Source: Puniceicoccales bacterium
GTDB lineage: Bacteria > Verrucomicrobiota > Verrucomicrobiia > Opitutales > UBA953
Length of the DNA: 18,259 nt
NCBI GenBank assembly: GCA_031279675.1
Contig: JAITIB010000093.1
Span: forward strand, 1 to 18,259
Direction: 5' to 3'
This document shows, in pieces, positions 7,477 through 14,751 of this stretch (the stretch's first letter is position 1; every line of letters starts with the position of its first letter). The position numbers and the translations under genes are program-made. The notes beneath the pieces were generated by a model. The model saw only the letters and a program-made list of their open reading frames with translations, was not told the DNA's origin and made no database searches.

Positions 7477-9417
7477 CTACGCCCGCCCCCGGCGCTCGGC
7501 ATCGGACTCCAGCCACCGGCGGAGACGTCTTAGCGCCGACGCCGCCTGTGTTTTTGCCGATGCGAGCTCGTCGGCGTTTTTCACCGGGATCGAGACGAAC
7601 AAATAAAATTTTATCTTCGGCTCCGTCCCGCTTCCGCGGACGGCAAAGCGGCGTCCGTCGGCCAGTGTGAAAAAATAAAACTCCTCCCTCGGAACAAGCT
7701 CCCGATCGTCGTCCAGAATGGCCTGCGTGGCAAAATCCTGAAGCGAAACCACCGGCGTGCCATCCACCTCGCGCGGTGGCGTCGTGCGCAAGCTGTCGAG
7801 GATGCCGCGGATGCGCGCGGCACCGGTCGCGCCCTCCAGCGCAAGGTTCATGAGCTCCTCGGCATGATAGCCGCAGTGCAGATAGATGTCGTCCAAGTAT
7901 TCGCCAAAGGTGAGGTTGCGGCCCTTGAGCCACGCGGCGAGCTCCACGAGCATCACCGCGGCGGCGTTGCCATCCTTGTCGCGCACATCGTCGGTGCCGA
8001 GGTAACCGTAGCTTTCCTCTCCGCCAAAGACAAAAAACGTGGAGTGGCGCAATTGCAGCGCGGCGCGTTCCGCCCACGGGAGCGTGTCGTAGTCGGTTCC
8101 GGCGGGAAGCGCGCGCTCGGCCCTGGCCTGGTATTGGCGGAGTTTGGCGCCAATCCACTTGAACCCGGTCAGGGTGTTCACACAGCGGATGTTTTCCCGG
8201 CGCGCGATGGCGTCCTGAAGTTGCGTGGTGACAAAGGTTTTTAACAACGTCGCCCGGGTGCTCCCATCGGCGGGAAGGATGCCAAGGGTTTTCATTTGCG
8301 CAATGCGGTAGGCCGCAAGCGCGCTTCCGATGGTGTTTCCGGTAAGGATCCGGTAGGTGCCGTCGCGGTCGCGCACGGCGGCGCCAACGCGGTCGTCATC
8401 GGGATCCGTGGCAAGCGCGATGTCGGCGTTGACCCGGCGGGCCTCGGCGAGCGCGTGCGTGAGCGCCTCGGCATTCTCGGGATTGGGCGATTGCACGGTG
8501 GGGAACCGCGGGTCATGCTCGCGCTGGATGGCAACGGGGGTGACACTGGCGCCAAGGCGGGCAAGCGCGGGAAGTATCATGACGTCGCCAGTGCCGTGGA
8601 GATTGGTGTAAACGACGGAGGGCCGGGCGCGCGCGATGATGTCCTTGTCGAGGATGTTGTCGTTGAGCCGCGCAAGGTAGGCCTCCTCGGCGGTGGCGGG
8701 GACGGGGAGGATGGCGGCAAGGTCTTTTTCCAAAAGCGGAGGGATTTCGGAAAGCCTGACGGCGCCGACTTGCGCGACAATGCCGGCATCGTCGGGCGGG
8801 ACCACCTGGGCGCCATCATTGAGGTAACATTTAAATCCGTTGTAAGGGGGCGGGTTGTGCGAGGCGGTGATGACGATTCCGGCATGGGCGCGCAGGTGGC
8901 GCACCGTGTGACTGAGCTGGGGAGTGGAACGGGGGCCGTCAAAAATGTAGGCTTCGCCGCCAAGACGCACCCAGATGCTGGCGGCGAGCTCGCAGAAGTG
9001 GCGCGAAAAGTGCCGGACATCGTGCGCGATGACGAGCCGGGCCGGGGCCCGGGCAGCCTTGGCGACGTGGCGATAAAAGCCGGCGGTGGCGAGGGCGAGC
9101 GTGAAGTCGTTCAGATTGTTCGAACCAACGGCAGGATGTGCGGGCGTGCCCTGGACTGTGGGCTGCCCGCGTTCCGCCGGGGCGCTGACGCGCCCGATGG
9201 TGAGCCCGCGAATGCCGCCGGTGCCAAAGCTGAGTTTTTTGAAAAAACGGTCGTTGAGCTCTTCCCACTCACCTTGGGCGACGAGCTCGGCAAGGGCGCG
9301 CTGCGCCCACGGGGGCAGGAAACCCGCCAGGATCCATTCGGAGAGATTGTCGTGGGCAACGGCGAGAAGCTGGCCGGTTGCGCGGGCCTGAGCGGCATGG
9401 GCGAGGATGTCGGTCAT
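7477..9417 (-). CDS. Phospho-sugar mutase (phosphoglucomutase/phosphomannomutase)
   Basis: A 646-residue alpha-D-phosphohexomutase that would interconvert hexose 1- and 6-phosphates in the cytoplasm. All four active-site loops are visible: the phosphoserine loop TASHNPPPYNGFK (serine near 185), the Mg-binding loop DPDDDRVG near 336, the sugar-recognition loop GGEESYGYL near 463 and the phosphate-binding loop RGSGTEPKIKFYL near 590. GGEESYG is the form seen in PgcA-type glucose mutases, so phosphoglucomutase is the more likely activity, but mannose or broad specificity remains possible. The N-terminus has the family's FGTGGIRGL motif. The ATG at 9417 is preceded by a run of T and by no Shine-Dalgarno sequence. 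The gene lies 29 bp downstream of xseB and is probably the last gene of the leftward run. Confidence 0.92.
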   Translation of the reverse strand: MTDILAHAAQARATGQLLAVAHDNLSEWILAGFLPPWAQRALAELVAQGEWEELNDRFFKKLSFGTGGIRGLTIGRVSAPAERGQPTVQGTPAHPAVGSNNLNDFTLALATAGFYRHVAKAARAPARLVIAHDVRHFSRHFCELAASIWVRLGGEAYIFDGPRSTPQLSHTVRHLRAHAGIVITASHNPPPYNGFKCYLNDGAQVVPPDDAGIVAQVGAVRLSEIPPLLEKDLAAILPVPATAEEAYLARLNDNILDKDIIARARPSVVYTNLHGTGDVMILPALARLGASVTPVAIQREHDPRFPTVQSPNPENAEALTHALAEARRVNADIALATDPDDDRVGAAVRDRDGTYRILTGNTIGSALAAYRIAQMKTLGILPADGSTRATLLKTFVTTQLQDAIARRENIRCVNTLTGFKWIGAKLRQYQARAERALPAGTDYDTLPWAERAALQLRHSTFFVFGGEESYGYLGTDDVRDKDGNAAAVMLVELAAWLKGRNLTFGEYLDDIYLHCGYHAEELMNLALEGATGAARIRGILDSLRTTPPREVDGTPVVSLQDFATQAILDDDRELVPREEFYFFTLADGRRFAVRGSGTEPKIKFYLFVSIPVKNADELASAKTQAASALRRLRRWLESDAERRGRA

Positions 9418-9446
9418 GAAAAAAAAGGTGGCGTCGGGTTAACAGC

Positions 9447-9689
9447 TCAGGTGGCGTCGGGAAGCGGAAGAAACTCAACCTCGCCACCGGTGGTTTTGCG
9501 AAGTTGCTCGACGCGCAATTCAATGGCGCCGAGCACTTGCTGGCAATGGGCGTGGAGCTTCATCCCGCGTTCGTATTTGCGCATGAGCTCCTCGAGCGTG
9601 GACTCGCCACGCTCAAGGGATTCGACGATTTGCTCAAGCTCGCCCAGCGCCATGTCAAAGGTGTCAGGTTTCAGTTCCGTGTTGTTCAT
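9447..9689 (-). CDS. xseB: Exodeoxyribonuclease VII small subunit
   Basis: An 80-residue protein matching XseB, the small helical subunit that several copies of which bind the XseA catalytic subunit to degrade single-stranded DNA. The diagnostic segment is FDMALGELEQIVESLERGES, followed by LEELMRKYERGMKLHAHCQ, a charged helical hairpin with the conserved E.L..IV..LE.G...LE.....YE.G. The length is normal for the family (70-90). xseA is not in the window. The start ATG AAC AAC ACG has no Shine-Dalgarno sequence, and a perfect hairpin (9706-9723) lies 16 bp upstream. The next gene downstream, the phosphomutase, starts 29 bp after the stop. Confidence 0.92.
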   Translation of the reverse strand: MNNTELKPDTFDMALGELEQIVESLERGESTLEELMRKYERGMKLHAHCQQVLGAIELRVEQLRKTTGGEVEFLPLPDAT

Positions 9690-9705
9690 GTGTTCTCAGG
9701 GCGGC

Positions 9706-9735
9706 GAAAACACAGATGTTTTCAGGAGAACTGAA
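9706..9735. promoter_or_regulatory. Two linked inverted repeats just upstream of xseB
   Basis: GAAAACACAGATGTTTTC (9706-9723) has perfect 7-bp arms around CAGA. TTCAGGAGAACTGAA (9721-9735) has perfect 5-bp arms around GAGAA and shares three bases with the first repeat. They sit 16 bp upstream of the xseB start and more than 90 bp after the SGNH hydrolase stop. The position fits an operator or a 5' leader hairpin of xseB. No known regulator consensus is claimed. Confidence 0.45.
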
Positions 9736-9774
9736 GTAAAAACCATCCGCCGCCAAAACACCGGCGCGGACACC

Positions 9775-9789
9775 GGACGCGGCGCGTCC
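9775..9789. repeat. Small GC-rich inverted repeat after the SGNH hydrolase gene
   Basis: GGACGC and GCGTCC form a perfect 6-bp stem with a GGC loop, 37-51 bp past the stop of the leftward SGNH hydrolase gene. No T-run follows in either direction. It may weakly stop or stabilise the SGNH transcript. It could also be a chance GC-rich palindrome. Confidence 0.3.
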
Positions 9790-9826
9790 TATTGCACGAG
9801 GCAAAGCCTGGGCGTCCGCCCCGATG

Positions 9827-10633
9827 TCAGAAGAGGCATTTGTAGGCTTTGAGAAAACGCAAGCGCCCGCCCAACCGGCGGATCCACTCGCGCGCCATGA
9901 GCTCGTGCCCAAATACCGTCGGATGGCACCCATCCCATATCCAATGCCGCATGGGCGCCTCCTTCGCCGCTCGCTCAAACATCGCGGGATAGTCCACCAG
10001 CACCGCGTTGAACTCCCGGGCCAGCTCGCGCACCGCGTCCACGTGCCTTGGCATTTCGCCACCCGCCGCATCCAGAAGCTTCCCGTAACCGCCGACGCGA
10101 TACAGGAACGGCAGCCCGAGCACGAGAATGAGATTCGGATTGGCATCCCGGCTCCGCTTCAACAGCCGCCGGTAAACTGCCGTGTAAGTCGCAACATCGG
10201 CGGCATCGGAGCGTTTCCGGGCAATGGCCATGACATCGTTGACGCCAATCAAGATGCTGAGCACGTCGGGCTTAAGGGCGAGGGCGTCCCTCTCCCAACG
10301 TTTTTCAAGGCCGGAAACACCCTGCCCGCCCACACCACGATTGTGAAAACCAAAACCCGCCCGCGGAAAATCCGCGCCAAGACGGGACGCGATGGCGAAC
10401 ACGTAACCGTGCCCCAGATGGTGATTCAAATCCTTCAAGTTCCTGCCCCAATTCCCGTCAGTGATGGAGTCGCCCTGAAAAACGAAAGTCAGCCCCCTCT
10501 CGTTTTCAGGAACAGAAAATCCGCCGCCCGCCTCTCCGGCACGGACACCACCGGGAACCAGCCCGGCACCAGTGACAGTGATGCCCGCAAGCCCCGCGGT
10601 GGAGAAAAACCGGCGTCGTGAAAACATGCTCAT
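9827..10633 (-). CDS. SGNH/GDSL-family hydrolase with Tat-like signal peptide
   Basis: A 268-residue SGNH-fold esterase or lipase-like enzyme, probably secreted. The N-terminus MSMFSRRRFFSTAGLAG and the hydrophobic stretch after it look like a twin-arginine signal (SRRRFF). Block I is FQGDSITDG with nucleophile S56, block II is the glycine in NRGVGGQG near 100-105, block III is IGVND with N132, and block V is WDGCHPTVFGHELMA with D234 and H237. These give the complete catalytic set. The start is set at ATG 10633, which leaves a signal peptide of normal size; ATG 10627 also works. Longer in-frame starts reach into ruvX and are unlikely. The physiological substrate (acyl or acetyl esters on polysaccharides are common in the family) cannot be told from sequence. 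It lies 86 bp downstream of ruvX. Confidence 0.88.
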   Translation of the reverse strand: MSMFSRRRFFSTAGLAGITVTGAGLVPGGVRAGEAGGGFSVPENERGLTFVFQGDSITDGNWGRNLKDLNHHLGHGYVFAIASRLGADFPRAGFGFHNRGVGGQGVSGLEKRWERDALALKPDVLSILIGVNDVMAIARKRSDAADVATYTAVYRRLLKRSRDANPNLILVLGLPFLYRVGGYGKLLDAAGGEMPRHVDAVRELAREFNAVLVDYPAMFERAAKEAPMRHWIWDGCHPTVFGHELMAREWIRRLGGRLRFLKAYKCLF

Positions 10634-10719
10634 GAATCGTTCGCTTTGTGAAAATTTTCGCCCGTGGCAAATGCACCAAACCCCGGCGCGCAGGACCGGA
10701 GCCGACAAGCCACCCCGCA

Positions 10720-11187
10720 TTATGTTCCCGAAAACGGCGCGCCATCCATCCCGATGCCACGCGCATTCAAAAAGTCCTGCAAAATCACCGTCGCCGCACG
10801 CGAATCCAGCTCGCCAGTCGAACGGTGCCGCCGCCGCTCACGCACCGAACGCCCCCGTTGCCGCGACGAAAACGAGCCCTCCGCCTCAACACTCGACAAC
10901 CCCTCGTCAACACGATGCACGGGCAACCCAAACAACGCCTCCAGCCTCGCAATAAACGCGTCCACCACAACCGTGCGCGGCCCCTCGGATCCATCCATGT
11001 TGAGAGGATACCCAACCACCAGATCCGTGACACACCGCCGCCGGATCTCTCCCCCGATATGCCGCAACCGCTCATCCTCAGACCCACCCACCGCCGCGGG
11101 GACAGGCACGGCAACACCAATGTCGTCGCCAAAACTCAAACCAATCCGCCTGTCACCGTGATCAATGCCGAGAAAATTGCGTGCCAT
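10720..11187 (-). CDS. ruvX: Putative Holliday junction resolvase RuvX/YqgF
   Basis: A 155-residue RNase H-like nuclease of the YqgF/RuvX family, linked to pre-16S rRNA 5' end processing and proposed for Holliday junction resolution. The visible motifs are FLGIDHGDRRIGLSF (acidic D9, with D12), LVVGYPLNMDGSEGP (51-70 region), VDEGLSSVEAE (D94, E95; the family usually has DERLTT.EA) and LDSRAATVILQDFLNARG with the last acidic residue D128. The ATG at 11187 (MARNFLGIDHG) is the family-typical start, although the frame continues 75 bp upstream. It is the first gene of the leftward run and is divergent from the ribosomal-protein operon, with 237 bp between the two starts. Confidence 0.92.
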   Translation of the reverse strand: MARNFLGIDHGDRRIGLSFGDDIGVAVPVPAAVGGSEDERLRHIGGEIRRRCVTDLVVGYPLNMDGSEGPRTVVVDAFIARLEALFGLPVHRVDEGLSSVEAEGSFSSRQRGRSVRERRRHRSTGELDSRAATVILQDFLNARGIGMDGAPFSGT

Positions 11188-11424
11188 GGAATAAACGCCC
11201 GCCACCATCCCCCGCCCCAACCCCTCACGCAAGCCCCGTTTCACCGCCCAACCCCCGCGCAATCACCCCGCCCCCGACCCCTCAAAAAGATTTTCGTGTG
11301 ATTTTTCTTGCGCGCTCGCGACACGACCTTATTTCCACGCCCTCTTTTTCTCAACACAGCCCGCGCAGGCCCGCTCAACAAGGCCGTCAGGACTGCAAAA
11401 AAAATCAACGCAAACAACACCAAG
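11188..11424. promoter_or_regulatory. Divergent ruvX/rplP intergenic region and ribosomal operon leader
   Basis: The 237-bp region contains no gene I can support. It must hold the promoters for ruvX (leftward) and for the ribosomal-protein operon (rightward). The left part is very C-rich. A T-rich patch near 11291-11309 is followed by TTGCGC (11308-11313) and TATTTC 16 bp later, a weak candidate sigma-70 promoter with a poor -10. An A8 run and a CA-rich stretch precede the rplP ATG. I see no clear ribosomal-protein autoregulatory hairpin. Confidence 0.35.
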
Positions 11425-11853
11425 ATGGCCAACATACAACCGTCACGCACCAAGTTTCGCAAAGTCCAGAAAGGACGCAACCGGGGGAACGCCACCGCCT
11501 GCAGCTCGCTCGCATTCGGCGACTTCGGCATTCAGGCACTCGAACGCTGCCGCATGCCCGCCAACCAGATAGAAGCCGCCCGCGTCGCCATCTCGCGCAG
11601 CCTCAAGCGCAAAGGCAAACTCTGGATGCGCGTGTTCCCGCACATCCCCGTCACCAAAAAACCCGCCGAAGTCCGCATGGGCTCCGGCAAAGGCGGCGTC
11701 GAGTGTTGGTGCGCGACCATCAAGCCCGGAACCATGCTCTTTGAAGTGTCCGGCGTCCCCGCCTCCGCCGCCCGCGAAGCCATGCGCCTCGCCGACAGCA
11801 AAATCCAAGTCCGCTGCCGGTTCATCTCCCGCGAGGAACTCGAAAAATATTGA
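11425..11853 (+). CDS. rplP: 50S ribosomal protein L16
   Basis: A 142-residue L16 of the large subunit, which lies near the A-site tRNA and helps organise the peptidyl transferase region. The conserved blocks are TKFRKVQKGRNRG, SSLAFGDFGIQALE, AARVAISRSLKRKGKLWMRV, FPHIPVTKKPAEVRMGSGKG and EVSGVPASAAREAMRLADSK. The length is normal. The ATG at 11425 is chosen by alignment to L16 starts; the open frame extends to 11308, but that part is not L16-like. The start is preceded by CAAACAACACCAAG, with no Shine-Dalgarno sequence. In most bacteria rpsC lies directly upstream. Here the gene opens the cluster and faces ruvX. Confidence 0.97.
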   Translation: MANIQPSRTKFRKVQKGRNRGNATACSSLAFGDFGIQALERCRMPANQIEAARVAISRSLKRKGKLWMRVFPHIPVTKKPAEVRMGSGKGGVECWCATIKPGTMLFEVSGVPASAAREAMRLADSKIQVRCRFISREELEKY

Positions 11854-11893
11854 CCAACCACCCGCGAATCCGCACCAGCACCGCCCCTTTCAC

Positions 11894-12130
11894 ATGAGCG
11901 CCAAGACCAAGAAAAAACATCCAAGCAAAGCTGGCAAAATGCGCGAGCTCTCCACATCGGACATCCAGGTGGAACTCGCCAAGTCCCGCCAAGAGCTCCT
12001 CGACCTGCGCATCCGCAACGCCACCGGACAACTCACCGGCGAAAACCCGCTCCGCATCCGGACCCTCCGCCGCGCCATTGCCAGACTCAACACAGTCGCC
12101 GCCGAAAAGAAAGCCCCCGCCAAGGCCTGA
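11894..12130 (+). CDS. rpmC: 50S ribosomal protein L29
   Basis: A 78-residue L29, a helical protein next to the peptide exit tunnel of the large subunit. The family core is MRELSTSDIQVELAKSRQEL, then LRIRNATGQLTGENPLRIRTL and RRAIARLNTVAAEKK. The ATG at 11894 gives a lysine-rich extension (MSAKTKKKHPSKAGK) before the usual MRELS start, which is also an in-frame ATG at 11939 and would give 63 residues. I prefer 11894 because the extension has ribosomal-protein composition and leaves a gene spacing (40 bp) like that of its neighbours. The C-terminus ends in alanine- and lysine-rich residues. No Shine-Dalgarno sequence is seen at either start. Confidence 0.93.
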   Translation: MSAKTKKKHPSKAGKMRELSTSDIQVELAKSRQELLDLRIRNATGQLTGENPLRIRTLRRAIARLNTVAAEKKAPAKA

Positions 12131-12173
12131 TCACCCGCACAAACACCACCACCGCACAACCCTTTTTCAAGCC

Positions 12174-12482
12174 ATGTCCGAAGAAACATCCCAAACCGCC
12201 ACCGCAGCCACGCGCGCCAAACGCAAAGACCTCGTCGGCGAAGTCACCAGCCGCTCCGGTGACAAGACCATCAAGGTCACCTACTTCTACAAAATCCCCC
12301 ACCCCGTTTACGGAAAAGAAATCAAACGCAAAACCGTTCTCCACGTCCACGACGCCGCAAACGCCTGCAAACCCGGGGACAAAGTCGAAATCGCAGAGAC
12401 ACGCCCCCTCTCCAAGCTCAAACGCTGGCGCGTCGTCCGGATCGTCGAGACGGCAAAAACCATCGGGCAGGCCAGTGCCTGA
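12174..12482 (+). CDS. rpsQ: 30S ribosomal protein S17
   Basis: A 102-residue S17, a primary 16S rRNA-binding OB-fold protein of the small subunit. Conserved segments are KDLVGEVTSRSGDKTIKVTY, HPVYGKEIKRKTVLHVHD, CKPGDKVEIAETRPLSKLKR and WRVVRIVE. The first 16 residues (MSEETSQTATAATRAK) form a non-conserved tail. The next gene starts 54 bp after the stop, and the upstream gap from rpmC is 43 bp. Both spacers are A/C-rich and lack a Shine-Dalgarno motif. Confidence 0.96.
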   Translation: MSEETSQTATAATRAKRKDLVGEVTSRSGDKTIKVTYFYKIPHPVYGKEIKRKTVLHVHDAANACKPGDKVEIAETRPLSKLKRWRVVRIVETAKTIGQASA

Positions 12483-12536
12483 CCAAAACCGCAGAACAAC
12501 CGCACCACCAACCCTCAACGCAACAGCGACACCACC

Positions 12537-12902
12537 ATGGTCCAAATGCTTTCCCGCCTCAACGTCGCCGACAACACCGGCGCAAAAAAAGTCCAGATGA
12601 TACGCCGCCTCGGGCAAATCACCGACACCGCCGGCATCGGCGACATCATCGTCTGCTCCGTCAAGGATTCCACCCCCGACGCCACCGTGAAAAAAGGCAG
12701 CGTCGTCAAAGCCGTCATTGTCCGGACCAAGGCGCCAATCCGCCGCAACGACGGCAGCTACCTGCGATTTGACACCAACGCCGTCGTCATCCTCGACGCC
12801 ACCGGAAACCCCAAGGGCACCCGCATCTTCGGCCCGGTCGCCCGCGAACTCCGCCAGAAAAGTTTCATGAAAATCATCTCCCTTGCCCCCGAAGTCCTCT
12901 GA
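12537..12902 (+). CDS. rplN: 50S ribosomal protein L14
   Basis: A 121-residue L14 of the large subunit, at the subunit interface. MVQMLSRLNVADNTGAKKVQ, GIGDIIVCSVKDSTPDATVK, KGSVVKAVIVRTKAPIRRND and TRIFGPVARELRQKSFMKI are full-length family matches, and length and termini are normal. The start ATG follows CAGCGACACCACC with no Shine-Dalgarno sequence. It sits between rpsQ and rplX as in the standard spc operon. Confidence 0.97.
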   Translation: MVQMLSRLNVADNTGAKKVQMIRRLGQITDTAGIGDIIVCSVKDSTPDATVKKGSVVKAVIVRTKAPIRRNDGSYLRFDTNAVVILDATGNPKGTRIFGPVARELRQKSFMKIISLAPEVL

Positions 12903-12943
12903 ACACAACCGCAGCAAACGCACCCAGCACAACCGCACAAAAC

Positions 12944-13294
12944 ATGAGCAAGAAAGATTTGAAAAAAGGCGACGAAGTCGTCGTCATCTCAGGAAAACAC
13001 CAAGGCCGGCGCGGCAAAATCCTCAAGGTCCTCGCCCCCAAAAACCGTAAAAACCGAAGCGGCAAAACCCTCCCCACCACCGCCCCCTCCCGCATCCTCG
13101 TCGAAGGCATCAATCTCGCCAAGCACCACGAAAAAAAGCAAGGCAGGCAAGAAGGCGGCATCAACGAGCACGAAGCCCCCATTTACCGCTCCAAGCTCGC
13201 CCTCGCCACCACCTACGACAATCGCAAAAACAACAAGGCGCAAAAACCGCCAGCAACAAACCAGCCCGAAAAAACAAGAGACGCCGGGGAATGA
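12944..13294 (+). CDS. rplX: 50S ribosomal protein L24
   Basis: A 116-residue L24, an early assembly protein of the large subunit. The KOW motif is visible in DEVVVISGKHQGRRGKILKV. Later segments RILVEGINLAKHH and GINEHEAPIYRSKLAL fit the family. The region APKNRKNRSGKTLPTTAPS is a loop insert relative to short L24 proteins, and the last 24 residues (NRKNNKAQKPPATNQPEKT and onward) form a low-complexity tail beyond the usual end. The tail has no stop-codon problem and is probably real. The spacer from rplN is 41 bp, A/C-rich, with no Shine-Dalgarno sequence. Confidence 0.95.
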   Translation: MSKKDLKKGDEVVVISGKHQGRRGKILKVLAPKNRKNRSGKTLPTTAPSRILVEGINLAKHHEKKQGRQEGGINEHEAPIYRSKLALATTYDNRKNNKAQKPPATNQPEKTRDAGE

Positions 13295-13359
13295 CACCAG
13301 CGACCCGCACAACAACCGCGCAACGCGTTTAGCCGGCACCCAATACACAACCAACAAAC

Positions 13360-13941
13360 ATGCACAAACCCACCCTGAAACAAATCTATCAGGAAAAAAT
13401 CATACCTGACCTGATGAAAAATCGCGGATACGCGAACCGGCACCAAGTCCCCGGACTCGTCAAGATCGTCATCAACTCCGCATTCAAAGCCGACACCGAC
13501 AAAGGCCACCAAGCCGAAATCGCCAAGGAACTCGGCAAACTCACCGGACAAAAAGCCGTCATCACCAAGGCGCGAAAAAGCATCTCCAACTTCAAAGTCC
13601 GCGAAGGAATGCCCCTCGGGGCCATGGTCACCCTCCGCGGCTCCGGCATGTATGAATTTCTCTACCGCCTCACCACCATCGCCCTCCCCATGATCCGCGA
13701 CTTCCGCGGACTCTCCAACAAACTCGACGGGCGAGGCAACTACTCCATCGGCATCGCCGACCACACCATCTTCCCCGAAACCCAGACCGACGGCGGACAA
13801 CGCCAGAACATCGGCCTCGACATCACCATCGTCACCACCGCGGACACCGACGAGGAAGGCCGCGAACTCCTCCGCCACCTCGGAATCCCCTTCCGCAAAA
13901 CCACAGCGCAAACCGACGCCACCCAGGCAAAGAACCCATAA
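13360..13941 (+). CDS. rplE: 50S ribosomal protein L5
   Basis: A 193-residue L5, which binds 5S rRNA in the central protuberance. Visible blocks are YQEKIIPDLMKNRGYANRHQ, VPGLVKIVINSA, LTGQKAVITKARKSISNFKV, REGMPLGAMVTLRG, MYEFLYRLTTIALPMIRDFR and GRGNYSIGIADHTIFPE. The C-terminus FRKTTAQTDATQAKNP extends the usual 179-residue protein by a short tail. The longest gap in the operon (65 bp) precedes it. The ATG at 13360 follows ACACAACCAACAAAC, without a Shine-Dalgarno sequence. Confidence 0.97.
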   Translation: MHKPTLKQIYQEKIIPDLMKNRGYANRHQVPGLVKIVINSAFKADTDKGHQAEIAKELGKLTGQKAVITKARKSISNFKVREGMPLGAMVTLRGSGMYEFLYRLTTIALPMIRDFRGLSNKLDGRGNYSIGIADHTIFPETQTDGGQRQNIGLDITIVTTADTDEEGRELLRHLGIPFRKTTAQTDATQAKNP

Positions 13942-13986
13942 TCGCAACCAAAACACTCTCAACCAACTACAAATCCAACAACCCAC

Positions 13987-14292
13987 ATGGCCAAAACGTC
14001 AGTCATCGAACGCAACAAAAAACGCGAACTCCTCGTAGCCAAGCACGCCGCCACCCGAGCCGCCCTCAAAGCCATCCTCGCAAACCCCGCCACCAGCGAC
14101 AGTGAATTTTTTGACGCGCAACGCCGCCTCGCAAAACTTCCCCGCAACTCCTCCAAGATCCGCATCCGAAACCGCTGCAGCCTCACCGGACGCCCACGCG
14201 CCTACATAGGTAAATTCGGGCTCTCCCGCCTCACCTTCCGAGAGCTGGCCAACAGCGGACAACTCCCCGGCGTAACCAAAGCCTCCTGGTAA
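13987..14292 (+). CDS. rpsN: 30S ribosomal protein S14 (zinc-free long form)
   Basis: A 101-residue S14 of the small-subunit head. AKTSVIERNKKRELLV opens the protein, and NRCSLTGRPRAYIGKFGLSR followed by LTFRELANSGQLPGVTKASW is the conserved C-terminal half. The two CxxC pairs of the short zinc-binding form are absent (one cysteine only, in NRCSLTG), and the length equals that of the E. coli-type long form. The spacing from rplE is 45 bp, A/C-rich and without a Shine-Dalgarno motif. Confidence 0.96.
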   Translation: MAKTSVIERNKKRELLVAKHAATRAALKAILANPATSDSEFFDAQRRLAKLPRNSSKIRIRNRCSLTGRPRAYIGKFGLSRLTFRELANSGQLPGVTKASW

Positions 14293-14324
14293 ACACTCAA
14301 CACAGAAAGCAGACAAAAGACACC

Positions 14325-14720
14325 ATGGCATCCCACGACTCATTGGGCGATTTTCTCACCATCCTCCGCAACGGCTGCACCGCCGGACTCCCCACGGTGC
14401 GCGCGCAGTGGTCCAATATCCGTGAAAACACCGCGCGCATCCTCAAACAAAATGGTTATGTCACCGACTACGCCAAGATCGAGGAAGCCGGGAAAAATCA
14501 CCTCGACGTAACCCTCAAATACGCCAACCGCACCCCGGCAATCACCGGAATCAAACGCGTCAGCACACCAGGGTGTCGCATTTATGCCGGATACTCGGAC
14601 ATCCCCCGCGTCATCGGCGGCATGGGCATCTCCATCCTGACCACCTCCAAAGGACTCCTGACCGACCGCGAAGCCCGCGAGCAAAAAACCGGCGGCGAAC
14701 TCCTCGCCCAAGTCTGGTAA
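14325..14720 (+). CDS. rpsH: 30S ribosomal protein S8
   Basis: A 131-residue S8, a primary 16S rRNA-binding protein of the small-subunit platform. SLGDFLTILRNGCTAGLPTV, IKRVSTPGCRIYAGYSDIPR and VIGGMGISILTTSKGLLTDR with EAREQKTGGELLAQVW are diagnostic. In most bacteria rplF follows directly. Here a terminator-like hairpin begins 31 bp after the stop and an insertion sequence follows, so this is the last gene of the cluster. No Shine-Dalgarno sequence precedes the ATG (AGACAAAAGACACC). Confidence 0.97.
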   Translation: MASHDSLGDFLTILRNGCTAGLPTVRAQWSNIRENTARILKQNGYVTDYAKIEEAGKNHLDVTLKYANRTPAITGIKRVSTPGCRIYAGYSDIPRVIGGMGISILTTSKGLLTDREAREQKTGGELLAQVW

Positions 14721-14751
14721 CCCACCAAACCCAGGATTCCCTCAAAATAAT

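Noticed and set aside
5426..8158. Two long minus-strand frames (441 and 467 residues) over mutL and the nucleotidyltransferase
   Set aside because: The plus-strand genes in the same place show catalytic motifs; the antisense frames do not.
8296..9852. 518-residue plus-strand open frame across the phosphomutase and xseB
   Set aside because: It is antisense to all four phosphomutase active-site loops and reads as a glycine/valine-rich shadow.
11384..11400. A-rich run before rplP as a terminator of an upstream gene
   Set aside because: No GC stem is joined to it, and on the minus strand the U-run would precede ruvX, not follow a gene.
13213..13986. 257-residue minus-strand frame across rplE
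   Set aside because: It is a shadow of the L5 gene; rich in G, V and D from antisense reading of C-rich codons.
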